Assembly: GCA_963786195.1 (NCBI GenBank)
Contig: CAWAYH010000011.1
Location: 682,001 to 746,000, forward strand
DNA from: CAWAYH01 sp963786195
GTDB taxonomy: Bacteria; Acidobacteriota; Vicinamibacteria; Vicinamibacterales; 2-12-FULL-66-21
Length of the DNA stretch: 64,000 bases
Direction: 5' to 3'
Each line of letters begins with the position of its first letter. Position 1 is the stretch's first letter. Below, one piece after another: positions 19,735-29,183 of this stretch. Under the pieces are notes generated by a model, which worked only from the letters and a program-made list of their open reading frames with translations, had not been told where the DNA came from and searched no databases. The translations under genes were made by a program, and so were the position numbers.

Positions 19735-20750
19735 TGGTCACGCCATCCATGCGCAGGTTGATTCTGCGCAACTTCCAGTCGGCGGGCGACATCGTCATGC
19801 TGACGGCGGCGGTCCGCGATCTGCACCGGTCGTACCCCGGCGAGTTCCTGACCGACGTCCAGACGCCGTTTCCGCAGCTCTGGGCGAACAATCCCTACAT
19901 CACGCCCCTGCGCGATGACGACGACGGTGTGCAGGTGATCGAGTGTCACTATCCGCTCATCCATCAGTCGAACTCCACGCCGTGCCACTTTCTTCACGGA
20001 TTTCCGGCGTATCTCAATGACGTGCTCGGACTGCGCATCCGGGTGACGGATTTCAAGGGAGACATCTACATCTCCGATGAAGAGAAGGCGTGGTTCACCG
20101 GGATCCAGGACGGGATTCGGCTCGGTGGATCCGTACTGGCTGCTGGTGTCTGGCGGCAAGCTGCGACTTCACGATCAAATGGTGGGACCACGCCCGATAC
20201 CAGGAGGTCGTCGACTCACTTCGACGGCCGCATCCAGTTCGTGCAGGTCGGCGAAGCCTCGCATCATCATCCGCCGCTCGATGGCGTGATCGATCTGCGC
20301 GGCCGCACCGATCTGCGGCGTCTGGTGCTGCTGATGTACCACGCGCAGGGCGTCGATCAGCCCGGTCAGCCTGCTCATGCATCTGGCCGCGGCCGTGGCG
20401 ACGCCGCCGGGGGCGCCGCGCAACCGGCCGTGCGTGGTCATCGCCGGCGGGCGCGAGCCGCCGCATTTCACGGCATATCCGCACCACCAGTTCATTCACA
20501 CCGTTGGCGCGCTGCCCTGTTGCGACAATGGCGGCTGCTGGAAATCGCGAACGGTGCCGCTTGGCGACGGCGACGAAAAAGATCGGCCGCGAGGACCTCT
20601 GCGTAGACGTCGTCGGCCGCCTGCCGCGCTGCATGGACATGATCACAGCGGCTGAAGTCATCCGGCGGATCGAGCTGTACTTCGCCGGCAACGTCATCCA
20701 GTCTTCCCACCAGTTCGAGATCGCAAACGTTTGGATCAACACAGGAAGCA
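19734..20750 (+). CDS. Glycosyltransferase family 9-like protein, several frameshifts
   Basis: The first frame (ATG 19734) reads RRLILRNFQSAGDIVMLTAA and DVQTPFPQLWANNPYITP, typical of ADP-heptose/GT9-like transferases. After about 20,100 the coding signal passes through at least five frame changes: DPYWLLVSGGK, then DFTIKWWDHARYQEVV, FDGRIQFVQVGEASHHHPPL, MHLAAAVATPPGAPRNRPCV and GREPPHFTAYPHHQF, and finally LCVDVVGRLPRCMDMI. The pieces run in order with no obvious loss, so sequence errors are likely. The 3' end is uncertain and set just before the next ATG. The gene follows the PKD/FN3 gene with a one-base overlap. The acceptor is unknown; this is not enough to call an LPS heptosyltransferase. 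Confidence 0.65.
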
Positions 20751-20754
20751 AGCC

Positions 20755-21190
20755 ATGCGCGAATGTCGCAACTCTGTTGACGGCGCCACCGCGCCCGACG
20801 ATCGTCCGCAGTCGCTTCAGGCGCGGCGAGATTTTCTGCTGCTTCTCACCCAGGGCACGCTGCTGGCCGCGACCGGCTTGAGTGGGGCGTGCGGCGATTC
20901 GCCGGTGGCGCCGACAGCCAGCTCCAGCTCGTCGCTCAATCAGTCGACACCCTCGTCCTCATCCTCGTCATCCGCGAGCTCGTCGTCGAGCGCGTCGTCG
21001 TCGAGCTCCTCGTCGTCCAGTTCGTCTTCCCCGTCTTCATCGTCCTCGTCCGGAAGTTCGAGCTCCGGCGGGTCCTCGAGCTCCGGCGGAATCGAGTTCC
21101 GGGTCGTCTTCGTCGTCCACGCGCAGTCTGCACGCGCGCCGTATCGGACATCGACGGGGACGATCCGCCGCGAGGATTGCTGGTTTGAGC
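20755..21190 (+). CDS. Tat-like exported protein with long serine-rich linker, 3' part disrupted
   Basis: ATG 20755 lies after AGGAAG. The N-terminus has ARRDFLLLLTQGTLLAATGL, a twin-arginine-like motif with a hydrophobic stretch, and then GACGDSP, whose Cys could be a lipidation site. From about residue 55 to 115 the sequence is almost entirely Ser with a few Gly, Ala and Pro. After about 21,090 no frame gives a convincing domain and the coding signal on the opposite strand takes over. In related architectures such linkers join a membrane anchor to a catalytic or binding domain; that domain is missing or unrecognisable here. The end given is approximate. Confidence 0.5.
20919..21091. repeat. 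Serine-codon microsatellite (TCN/AGC)
   Basis: A 170 bp low-complexity tract of TCG, TCC, TCA and AGC/AGT codons encoding the Ser linker of the preceding gene. Codons are mixed rather than identical, which reduces slippage, but the tract is a likely site for length change or misassembly. Frame is lost right after it. Confidence 0.8.
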
Positions 21191-21206
21191 GGCGGCTGAT
21201 TCAGCG

Positions 21207-21488
21207 TCATCGGCTGACTTGCCGAGTCACCCGGGTAGCAGGCACCTGTGGCGGCGGTCCGTCCTCAGTCTGTCTCGGCCGAATAGCGGTGAAGCGATCC
21301 GGATTCATCTCCGGAGTACCCGCATCGACAGCTACCGTGAACGGACATGAGGGGGGGTGCCCAGCCCGTCGCCCCTCGATCAGCGAATCGCGGACGCGAA
21401 CGTGGAACAACGGCGCAACGCTGACACGAGCGTTCCAGACAAAGCCAGCCGCCGGCGGCACGACGACGTGTTCTGCGTCGAACGACAT
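21207..21488 (-). pseudogene. Degraded DUF6544/DUF6920-like gene remnant
   Basis: The minus-strand frame reads FDAEHVVVPPAAGFVWNARV and SVAPLFHVRVRDSLIEG, closely resembling the middle of the DUF6544/DUF6920 family (typical pattern: P-G-F-V-W-x-A-R-hydrophobic-x-x-A-P). Further on, LHRYSAET in a shifted frame corresponds to the family's LxRYLAE motif, and an in-frame TAG stands where a Trp is expected just before MSFDAEH. Upstream and downstream coding is lost. I infer a decayed or badly sequenced gene lying opposite the disrupted tail of the serine-rich protein. Recognition rests on memory of the family pattern. Confidence 0.45.
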
Positions 21489-21585
21489 CTACCGCTCGCT
21501 GGTTGTGTCTGCTTGTTCACGTTCAAGGGCGGGTCCATGTGTACCCACATGGATATCCAAGGCTTGCATGCTGTCCCGGTTGCGC

Positions 21586-22824
21586 TCAGATGAACAGCAG
21601 CGCGACGCCCGCGGCCCCGCACACGAGCGCGAGCGTCAGGCCGACAATTCGTTGAAACTGGGCACTGCCGAGCAGCATCGCCAGCGTGAGCTTCAGGACC
21701 GTGTTGGCCAGGACGCCGATGGCGATCGCCACCGCCGCAGCGTGGGGCGATGTATACGCCACACCGCGCGCCATGGACACCGTGAGCGCGTCGACATCGG
21801 TCAGGCCCAACACCGCCGCGGATCCGTAGACGCCCGCCGATCCCCAGACTTTCCCAGCAAGATGAACGAGCATCAGCATGACCTGAAAGACGACTGCCAT
21901 TTGCAGCGCGGCGCTCAATTGCAGGGGGTTCGATACGCGCCCGAGAGTGGCTGCGTCACCGCGAGCGCGGCGGAGACCGGCCACGACGGCGATCATCGCG
22001 ACCAGCGCCGGCGGCGCGAGATATCGCAGAACCGACGGCAGCAGTGGCAGGTTCAGCACCGCGACCGCCAGCAGCACGCGAGGGTACAGGATCGCGTTGG
22101 CCCCAATGGCACCGAACGCCAGCGCGCGGGCCGCCGCGGGCTCGGCGCGGCTCGTTCGAGCGAACGTGAATGTCACGTTGGTCGAGGAGACGATGCCGCC
22201 GAGCAGACCGGCGACGAGATAGCCCTGGCTGAAGCCGAGCAGCCGCCGCGACACGTACCCGAGAAAGCTCAACCCGGAAAAGAACAGAACGAGCGCCCAG
22301 AGCTCGCGTGGCCGGATGCCGCCAAGCGGTCCGTAGGGCCCCTGCGGCAGCAAGGGCAGCACGACCAGCGCCATAACACCGAAGCGCACGCCTGCTCGAA
22401 GGGCCACATCGTCGATGCGCTCGACGATCGAGTGCAGGCGTGACTTTTCGACCAGCAACAGACAGGTCACCGCGATGATGCCGCTTGCGAGGCGGTAGGA
22501 GCCGGCGCCGGCGAGAAGGCCGGCGGTCAGGACAACGAGAGCGGCGCTTTCAGTGGTTCCGTCGACGTCGCGTCGGCTCGCTGCGACGTAGGCGGCGACG
22601 ATGAGGGCGGCGATTCCGCTGAGTCCAATCAACGACGGGCCGGTGAGGCCGACCGTCCAGAGCGCGCCGCTCAGCCCGCCGAGGCCGCCAATCAACGTGA
22701 AGGTCCGAACACCGGCAAAACGCGCACGCGGCCCCTCAGCGTGTCCAGACCACTGCCGCTCGATCCCGACAGCGGTGCCACCCAACGCGGCAATCATCAG
22801 GCCCAACACGTCGACGTCGCCCAT
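21586..22824 (-). CDS. MgtC/SapB-related membrane protein with DUF4010
   Basis: 412 residues from ATG 22824. The frame is open for 60 more codons upstream, but that stretch lacks family character. The N-terminal MgtC-like part has GLMIAALGGTAVGIERQWSG and RFAGVRTFTLIGGLGG. The larger C-terminal part is the DUF4010 membrane domain with GGIVSSTNVTFTFAR near residue 230. About 11-12 membrane helices are apparent. Proteins of this type are inner-membrane; the MgtC part is linked to magnesium or phosphate homeostasis in some bacteria, but transport activity is unproven. No companion gene suggests a role. Confidence 0.87.
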   Translation of the reverse strand: MGDVDVLGLMIAALGGTAVGIERQWSGHAEGPRARFAGVRTFTLIGGLGGLSGALWTVGLTGPSLIGLSGIAALIVAAYVAASRRDVDGTTESAALVVLTAGLLAGAGSYRLASGIIAVTCLLLVEKSRLHSIVERIDDVALRAGVRFGVMALVVLPLLPQGPYGPLGGIRPRELWALVLFFSGLSFLGYVSRRLLGFSQGYLVAGLLGGIVSSTNVTFTFARTSRAEPAAARALAFGAIGANAILYPRVLLAVAVLNLPLLPSVLRYLAPPALVAMIAVVAGLRRARGDAATLGRVSNPLQLSAALQMAVVFQVMLMLVHLAGKVWGSAGVYGSAAVLGLTDVDALTVSMARGVAYTSPHAAAVAIAIGVLANTVLKLTLAMLLGSAQFQRIVGLTLALVCGAAGVALLFI

Positions 22825-23256
22825 CGTCACACGCACCTCATTTGTGTCTGGCTGAAGTCGAAGACGCAAAGTGTAGACCGCGCGCGCAACCGTGGCACTC
22901 CGCGCTCGTCGCCGCTCGTCACAGACCTCGTCGGCAGGCTTCCGGCTTTCGCCAGGGCGACAACACCAGGAGCGACCGGCCGTCGCCAAGCCGCGGCCTG
23001 TCATGTTCGGACTCGTGCGCAGGCGCCGAATTCTTCGCTATCGCTGGAGAAATCCCCACCCGACGTCTGCCCGCTTGGCGTAGGTCGCCCCGACAGCGCC
23101 GTGTTGTCGAAGTGGCAGCCTCGCCCGGCGTTCGCTCGGCGGGCGTCCGTCTTGCAGGCAGAGTAGCCGGTTCGGTCGTGATGGCTGCCGGCCCTGGTGG
23201 GATCGGCCACGGTTGTTACTAGGAGCGTCACGCCTATCCGCGCCATCGGACGAGAC
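22825..23256. other. Spacer without recognised gene
   Basis: About 430 bp upstream of the DUF4010 gene. Several overlapping frames are open on both strands because of high GC, but none shows family motifs or a ribosome-binding site. It presumably holds the promoter of the minus-strand membrane protein gene. No clear hairpin or repeat was seen. Confidence 0.5.
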
Positions 23257-23619
23257 ATGATGAGCGATAGCGTTGAAAGATCGCCTACTGGCACCGCGAC
23301 TTGCCGCCGCTCGAGGCGGAGGTGCTCGGCGAGGTACCTGATCGAGGCGACGAGCATGCGCCTGCCCGGCACGATCGCCCATCGGGATGACCTCTGGCGC
23401 ATGTGTTACGCCGACCTGATGGCCCAGGCGGGCATTCGCCTCGAACAGGAGGTGGCCCGACTCGGTGGCCACTATGCGCATGTCTTCGACGAGGCAATCA
23501 ACATCAAGCGTGACGAGGCAACAAATGAGGCGTGGCTTCGCGGTCGCTTCTTCTATGTCTTGTACCGACGTCCCCCAGCCAGGGAGGGCCGGCCACACGG
23601 CGAACGCGGGGCGGTGTGA
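23257..23619 (+). CDS. Conserved hypothetical protein, two frameshifts
   Basis: Rebuilt across two frame changes (near 23,279 and 23,333) the protein reads MSDSVE, KIAYWHRDLPPLEAEVLGE, then ATSMRLPGTIAHRDDLWRMC, RLEQEVARLGGHYAHVFDEA and AWLRGRFFYVLYRRP. The smooth continuation and charged, soluble character support a real gene of about 115-120 residues. I recognise the pattern as recurring in environmental genomes but no function is known to me. It could act with the universal stress protein that follows at 23,800, since both read the same way. Confidence 0.5.
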   Translation: MMSDSVERSPTGTATCRRSRRRCSARYLIEATSMRLPGTIAHRDDLWRMCYADLMAQAGIRLEQEVARLGGHYAHVFDEAINIKRDEATNEAWLRGRFFYVLYRRPPAREGRPHGERGAV

Positions 23620-23799
23620 GCCGCAGGCGGTGGCGATCCGAAGGGTGTCCTGCACCGTGACGCGAAACACGGACGTGGTCGATCGAATGGCCGGCATTGC
23701 CGTTGGCGACAAGACGTTCACGGTTCGACACTCGCGGGACATCGGCGGCTGTCAGTACACGGTGGCGGACATGTCGATCGAAGAGCGAATGATTTCATC
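23620..23799 (+). other. Coding-like stretch before the Usp gene
   Basis: One plus-strand frame (ending at 23,803) reads VSCTVTRNTDVVDRMAGIAV, then FTVRHSRDI and YTVADMSIEERM. It could be the end of a small gene broken by the same kind of frameshift as its neighbour, or chance. No start with a ribosome-binding site was found, and no family is recognised. Confidence 0.25.
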
Positions 23800-24678
23800 A
23801 TGATTCAGATTCAGAACATTCTCTGTCCCGTCAATCTGTCGGATTGTTCGGAGCGCGCGGTCGACTATGCCGCGGGCTTCGCGCGCTGGTACAAGGCAAC
23901 GCTGACGCTCCTGTACGTATTCCCCAACCTTCCGGTTGCGGACCTGCCTCCGCTGGTGCTGAGCGAACATGACCGCCAGCGTCTGCTGGACGACTTGAGA
24001 AACTTCACGCGATCGGCAGCGGACCTGGCGCTCGAGTTTCGGATCCGGGAAGCGCCGGATGTTCATCGCCAGATTCTCGAAGAGGCGGAGGGAACGACCG
24101 ACTTGCTCGTGATGGGAAGCCATGGCCGTTCAGGTTTGAACCGGGTCTTCCTGGGGTCGGTGACGGAACGGGTGATTCGTCAGCCTGTGTGTCCTACCAT
24201 GATCGTGCCGCCAGGCGCGGGACCGGCCGAGGCCCATCGCCCCGTCCCATTCACACGGATCCTCTGCCCGGTCGACTTCTCCGAGTCGTCGCAGCGGGCG
24301 TTGACCTACGCGATCGCCATGGCCGAGGAGTCTGACGCGCGCTTGACCGCGCTGCACGTCATCGAGATCCCGCCCGAGTGGCGCGAGCGGCGGTTGTTCT
24401 CCAACGTCAACGTCGACCAGATTCGGGCCGCGGCCGAGGCGGCGTCCCTGCGGCAGCTGCGAGGGCTGATACCTGACGAGGCACGGACCTATTGCACGGT
24501 CGAGACCGCCGTCCAGGAAGGTGCCGCGCACAAGGAGATCGTGAAGCTTGCCGCCGAACGGAGCGTCGATGTCATCGTCGTGGGTCGGCACGGGCACGGA
24601 TCGTTCGGCGCCAAGCTGTCCGGATCGACAGCCGCGCGCGTGATTCGCGCGGCGCCCTCTCCGGTCATCGTGGTCTGA
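23800..24678 (+). CDS. Tandem universal stress protein (two UspA domains)
   Basis: 292 residues, two UspA-type domains of about 145 residues each. Each begins with the strand-loop ILCPVNLSDCSERA or ILCPVDFSESSQRA and ends with the ATP-binding signature G-x2-G-x9-G(S/T): MGSHGRSGLNRVFLGSV in the first, VGRHGHGSFGAKLSGST in the second. Both sites look complete, so ATP binding is expected. It is cytoplasmic. Tandem Usp proteins are associated with stress survival or anaerobic adaptation; nothing next to it specifies the stimulus. It precedes the exporter operon by 74 bp. Confidence 0.92.
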   Translation: MIQIQNILCPVNLSDCSERAVDYAAGFARWYKATLTLLYVFPNLPVADLPPLVLSEHDRQRLLDDLRNFTRSAADLALEFRIREAPDVHRQILEEAEGTTDLLVMGSHGRSGLNRVFLGSVTERVIRQPVCPTMIVPPGAGPAEAHRPVPFTRILCPVDFSESSQRALTYAIAMAEESDARLTALHVIEIPPEWRERRLFSNVNVDQIRAAAEAASLRQLRGLIPDEARTYCTVETAVQEGAAHKEIVKLAAERSVDVIVVGRHGHGSFGAKLSGSTAARVIRAAPSPVIVV

Positions 24679-24752
24679 AGAGACGCGTTCCGCCGCCATT
24701 GGTGACGTCGATGGTACCTTTCTCGTCGATGACGACGATCCCGTCTAGTGTG

Positions 24753-25466
24753 ATGCCGTCGCCGCTCTTCGAAATCCGCGATCTCGCCAAGGTGTACCGG
24801 ATGGGGGAGGTCGAGGTGCACGCGCTGCGCAACGTGAATCTCACGCTCGACGAAGGCGAGTTCGTCGTGCTGCTCGGTCCCTCCGGTTCCGGCAAGTCGA
24901 CGCTGCTCAACATCATCGGCGGCCTGGACGTGCCGACGAGCGGCCAGGTGTTCTACCGCGAGACGGAGTTGACGCGTGCCGACGAGGCCGACGCTCACCG
25001 CGTACCGCCGCCGGCACGTCGGGTTCGTGTTCCAGTTCTACAACCTCATTCCCAGCCTCACCGCGGCGGAGAACGTCGCGCTGCGTCACCGAGATCTCGG
25101 AGGATCCGATGACGCCCGGAGGCGGCCCTGCAGACTGGTCGACCTCGGTCCGCGGGCCACGCACTTCCCGGCGCAGCTCTCGGGCGGCGAGCAGCAGCGG
25201 GTGGCCATCGCACGCGCCGTCGCGAAGCGGCCCGCGGTCCTGCTGTGCGACGAGCCGACCGGCGCGCTCGACATCTCCACGGGGATCGTCGTGCTCGAGG
25301 CGCTGGCGCAGGTCAACGCCGAGCTGGGCACCACGACGGTGGTGATTACGCACAACGCGGCGATCGCGCAGATGGCCGACCGCGTCGATGCGGCTGGCCG
25401 ACGGCCGCGTCACGGCCGTCGAGCCGCGCACGGCGAAAATCCGCTCCGCGCGAGCTGTCATGGTGA
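24753..25466 (+). CDS. ABC transporter ATPase (LolD/MacB type), frameshifted
   Basis: About 235 residues after correcting four frame changes (near 24,993, 25,095, 25,125 and 25,389). Motifs in order: LFEIRDLAKVYRMGEVEVHA, Walker A GPSGSGKSTLL, Q-loop FVFQFYNLIPSLTAAENV, signature LSGGEQQRVAIARAV, Walker B VLLCDEPTGALD and H-loop VVITHN. This is the MacB/LolD subfamily that powers FtsX-like permeases. ATG 24753 is the start that begins the conserved domain. The last frame ends in TGA at 25,464-25,466, overlapping the permease ATG (TGATG), so translation is probably coupled. All catalytic motifs are intact. Confidence 0.85.
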
Positions 25467-27865
25467 TGCGGCTCAGACTCTCCGCGCTCAACCGGAAGCT
25501 GCTGCGCGACCTCGCCGCGATGAAGGGGCAGGCGTTCGCCATCGCGATGGTCGTGGCGGCGGGCGTCTCGATGTACGTGATGTACCTGTCGAACTTCGCC
25601 TCGCTGCAGAGCACGCGCGCCGCGTACTACGACCGGCAGCGATTTGCCGACGTCTTCGCCTCGATGAAGCGGGCGCCCGAGCGCGTCGCCAACGAGATCG
25701 CCAGTCTTCCCGGACGTATCGGCGATCGAGACGCGGGTCGTGGCAAGCGTCACGCTCGATCTCGAGCAGCTCGACGAGCCTGCGTCGGGCCGCCTGATCT
25801 CGATCCCGGCGGACCGCCGGCCGCGCGTCAACGATCTGTTCCTCCGCCGCGGACGCTGGATAGAGCCGGGACGGCCGCGACGAAGTTCTTGCCAGCGAGG
25901 GGTTCGTCGACCGCGCACGCGCTGAATCCCGGCGACCAGGTGCCAGCCGTCATCAACGGGCGACTGCGCCGGCTCACGATCGTCGGCGTCGCGTTGTCGC
26001 CGGAGTTCATCTACAGCATCCGCCCGGGTGAGCTCGTGCCGGACGACAAGCGCTTCGGCATCTTCTGGATGGACCGGCAGGCGCTCGGCGCGGCCTTCGA
26101 CATGGAGGGCGGCTTCAACGATGTCGTCCTGACGCTGGCGCCAGGCATCACGTCCAGACGAGACGATCGCGCGGCTCGATCGCATTCTCGAACCCTACGG
26201 CGGTCTCGGCGCGATCCCGCGTGCGCTGCAGCTCTCGCATTGGACTGTCGAGAACGAGCTCGCACAGCTCCAGAGCTTCGGCTTCATGCTGCCGCTCGTC
26301 TTTCTCCTGGTGGCCGCGTTCATCCTCAACGTCGCGCTGACGCGGGCGCTGGCGTTGCAGCGTGCCGCAGATCGCCGCGCTGAAGGCGCTGGGCTATGCC
26401 AACGTCGCGATCGGCTGGCATTACCTGAAGTGGGCGCTCGTCGTCGGTGCGCTGGGCGTGGCCATCGGGATCGTCGGCGGGCGCCTGGCTCGGTCACATG
26501 ATCATCGGTCTCTACAATCAGTTCTTCCGTTTTCCGGAGCTGCTGTTCACGCGTGCCGGCATCCGTGATCGCCGGCGCGACGGTGCTGACGCTCGCCGCG
26601 GCGGGCGCTGGCGCGTTCTCTGCGGTTCGCCGTGCCGTTCGGCGTGCCGCCAGCCGAGGCGATGCGGCCGGAGGCGCCCGGCACGGTATCGACGCTCGAT
26701 GCTGGAAGTTCCGTGGATGGCGCGCCGTCTCGGTGCGGCGGGACGCATGGTGCTGCGGAACGTGACGCGTCATCCGCTGCGCGCCGCGGCGTCGGTCTTC
26801 GGGATCGGATTCGCGGTCGCGATCCTCATGGTCGGATTCGTCTTCTCGGATGCGATTGAACGCCTGATCGACACCCAGTTCTGGGTCGCCGAGCGGCAGG
26901 ACGTCACGATCGGGTTCGTCGAGCCGCGTGTCGGATGCGGCACGCCTCGCGCTCGCACGGTTGCCGGGGGTCATCGCCGTGGAGCCGCAGCGCAGCGGTG
27001 GCTGTCGCGCGTTCGCTCGGGCCATCGCGAGCGCTACGTGTCGCTGACCGGCGTGCCGCCCAATCCCCGCTTCAAGCGCATCGTCGACCGCGACGGGCAG
27101 ACGATCCAGATGCCGCCGTCCGGCGTCGTGCTTGTCGAAGATGCTCGCCGAACGTGCTCGGCGTGAGCGCCGGGCGACACCGTCACGGCTCGAAGTGCTC
27201 GAGGGCGTTCGCCCGGTGCGAGCAGGTGCCGGTCGCCGGACTCGTCGACGACACGATGGGGCTCGCGATGTACTGAACCTCGAGCGCGGTACACCGGCTG
27301 ATGCGCGAAGGGCGATGTCGCGTCGGGAGCGCTGCTGCTGATCGATCCGGCGCGCGAGACGCGCGCTGTCCCGGGCGCTCAAGGCGCTGCCGGCCGTCGC
27401 GGGCGCCGGATTCAAGCGCGCCGTGCTGCAGAGCTTTCGCGAGACGATGGCCGCGAACATGAACCTCAGCATCGTCGATCAATCTCGTCTTCGCCGGCGT
27501 CATTGCCTTTGGCGTCGTCTACAACGCGGCGCGCGTGTCGCTGTCGGAGCGCAGCCGCGAGCTGGCGAGCCTGCGGGTGCTGGGATTCACTCGGGCGGAG
27601 ATCTCGCTGATCCTGCTCGGCGAGCTGGCGCTGCTCACGTTGGTGGCGCTGCCGGTGGGCGCGGTTCTCGGCTACGGCATTGGCGAGCCTCATCGTGCGG
27701 GACCATTCAAAGCGAGGTGTATCGTTTCCCGCTTGTACGTCTCGCGGCAGGCCGTGGCGTGGTCGTTCCTTGGGATCATTGCTGCGGCGGCCGTCTCCGC
27801 GCTGCTCGTGCGACGGCGGCTGGACACGCCTCGATCTCGTGGCCGTGCTGAAGGTGCGGGAGTGA
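25466..27865 (+). CDS. FtsX/MacB-like ABC permease, many frameshifts
   Basis: A permease of about 790 residues can be rebuilt in order, but only by changing frame at least ten times. The N-terminal helix region has AMKGQAFAIAMVVAAGVSM. A periplasmic part has RRPRVNDLFLRRGRWIEPG and DQVPAVINGRLRRLTIVG. The first helix cluster has FMLPLVFLLVAAFILNVALT and LKALGYANVAIGWHY. A second N-terminal-like helix has HPLRAAASVFGIGFAVAIL. The C-terminal cluster has RELASLRVLGFTRAEI and ends LVAVLKVRE. The duplicated FtsX core is that of the two-core DUF214-type permeases. It works with the upstream ATPase and downstream adaptor as an exporter; the substrate is unknown. Confidence 0.75.
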
Positions 27866-27868
27866 GTC

Positions 27869-29048
27869 GTGCGCATACTGAAGAACCCACGCGCTGCTGG
27901 CGGTCGTGGCGGTCGTCGCGATCATCCTCGCGGTCGCGCTCTGGCCGAGCGCCGCTCGACGTCGACGTCGCGAGGGTGCAGCGCGGGCCGATGCAGGTGA
28001 CGATCGACGAGGAAGGCGAGACGCGTGTTCGCGAACGGTTCGTCGTCTCCGCGCCGGTCATGGGACGGGTGGAGCGGATCGAGCTCGAGCCGGGCGATCC
28101 GGTGGTTCGCGGCAAGACGGTTGTCGCGCGGCTGACACCGGCGGCAGCGCCGCTCATCGACGTTCGCACGCAGGCCGAGCTCGCAGCCGCCGTCGAGGCG
28201 GCCCGTGCAGCAGTCGGTCAGGCCCAGGCCGAGCGGCAGCGGGCCGCGGCCGTGCGGGCGCGCGCGCAGTCAACCGTCGGCCGCTTGGAGTCGCTCTTGA
28301 AGTCAGGCGCGATCTCCGGCGACGAGCTCGAGGCGGCGCAGACGACGTTGAAGAGCGCCGAGGAGGCGGTGCGCGGCGCAGAATTCGCGGTGGCGAGAGC
28401 GGACCACGAGCTACGGCTCGCGCGCGCGCGCCTCAAGCCGACGGGTACCGGCGGCGGGACCGTCACCGTCGTCGCGCCCGTCGACGGCGTCGTCTTGAAG
28501 CGGCTTCGCGAGAGCGCGTCGGTCGTTCCGGTCGGCGAGCCTCTGCTCGAGATCGGCGACCCGGCGAGTCTCGAGATCGTCTCGGATCTGCTCTCGACCG
28601 ACGCCGTGCGGGTGACGCGCGGCGACACCGTCGCTCATCGAGCAGTGGGGCGGCAGCCACCTCTCGAAGGACGAGTCCGTCGTGTGGAGCCGTCCGGCTT
28701 CATGAAGGTCTCGGCACTTGGCGTCGAGGAGCAGCGCGTCAACGTCGTCGTCGACTTCGCGGGCGAGGCCGAGCCTGCAGGCTCGGCGATGGCTATCGCG
28801 TCGAGGTGCGTATCGTGACGTGGCGCGATGCCGCGGTCCTCAAGGTGCCGGTGGGAGCGCTGTTTCGACGCGGCGAGGACTGGGCAGTCTTTCTCGTGGA
28901 GAGCGGTCGGGCGCGATTGCACTCGGTGCTGCTCGGTCAGCGTAACGATCGCGAGGGGCAGATCCTCAACGGCTTGTCAGAAGGACAGACCGTCGTCCTG
29001 TACCCGCCCGACACGCTGACGGACGGCGTTCGTGTGCACGTCCGCTGA
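27869..29048 (+). CDS. HlyD/RND-type periplasmic adaptor, frameshifted
   Basis: About 390 residues from GTG 27869, 3 bp after the permease. An N-terminal membrane anchor (VVAVVAIILAVALWPSA) is followed by the lipoyl half APVMGRVERIELEPGD, a long coiled-coil hairpin (residues ~95-190) with LKSGAISGDELEAAQTTLK, the second lipoyl half VVAPVDGVVLKRLRESA, a beta-barrel PLLEIGDPASLEIVSDLLS, and the end VLYPPDTLTDGVRVHVR. Frames change near 27,893, 27,955, 28,637 and 28,787. With the two genes before it this makes a complete MacAB-like tripartite exporter except for the outer-membrane TolC-type partner, which is not in the window. Confidence 0.85.
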
Positions 29049-29183
29049 CGCCTCGAAGTCGCGCCTTTGGGTGCCGAGCGCTCGACGCCCAGGGAGGTAC
29101 CTGGCCGTCGTATTCGACCACGGTCGCTGTCATTCGATGACCACATCATCCTGACGGACATCAGTGTTCCCCCCGTCGTGGTG

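Noticed and set aside
20919..21190. Idea that the serine-rich protein is an intradiol dioxygenase
   Set aside because: Tat signal plus Ser linker occurs in such proteins, but no dioxygenase motif was found in any frame after the linker.
23038..23742. 234-codon minus-strand frame
   Set aside because: The plus strand carries a better, family-like pattern broken by two shifts; the minus frame has Arg-rich shadow composition.
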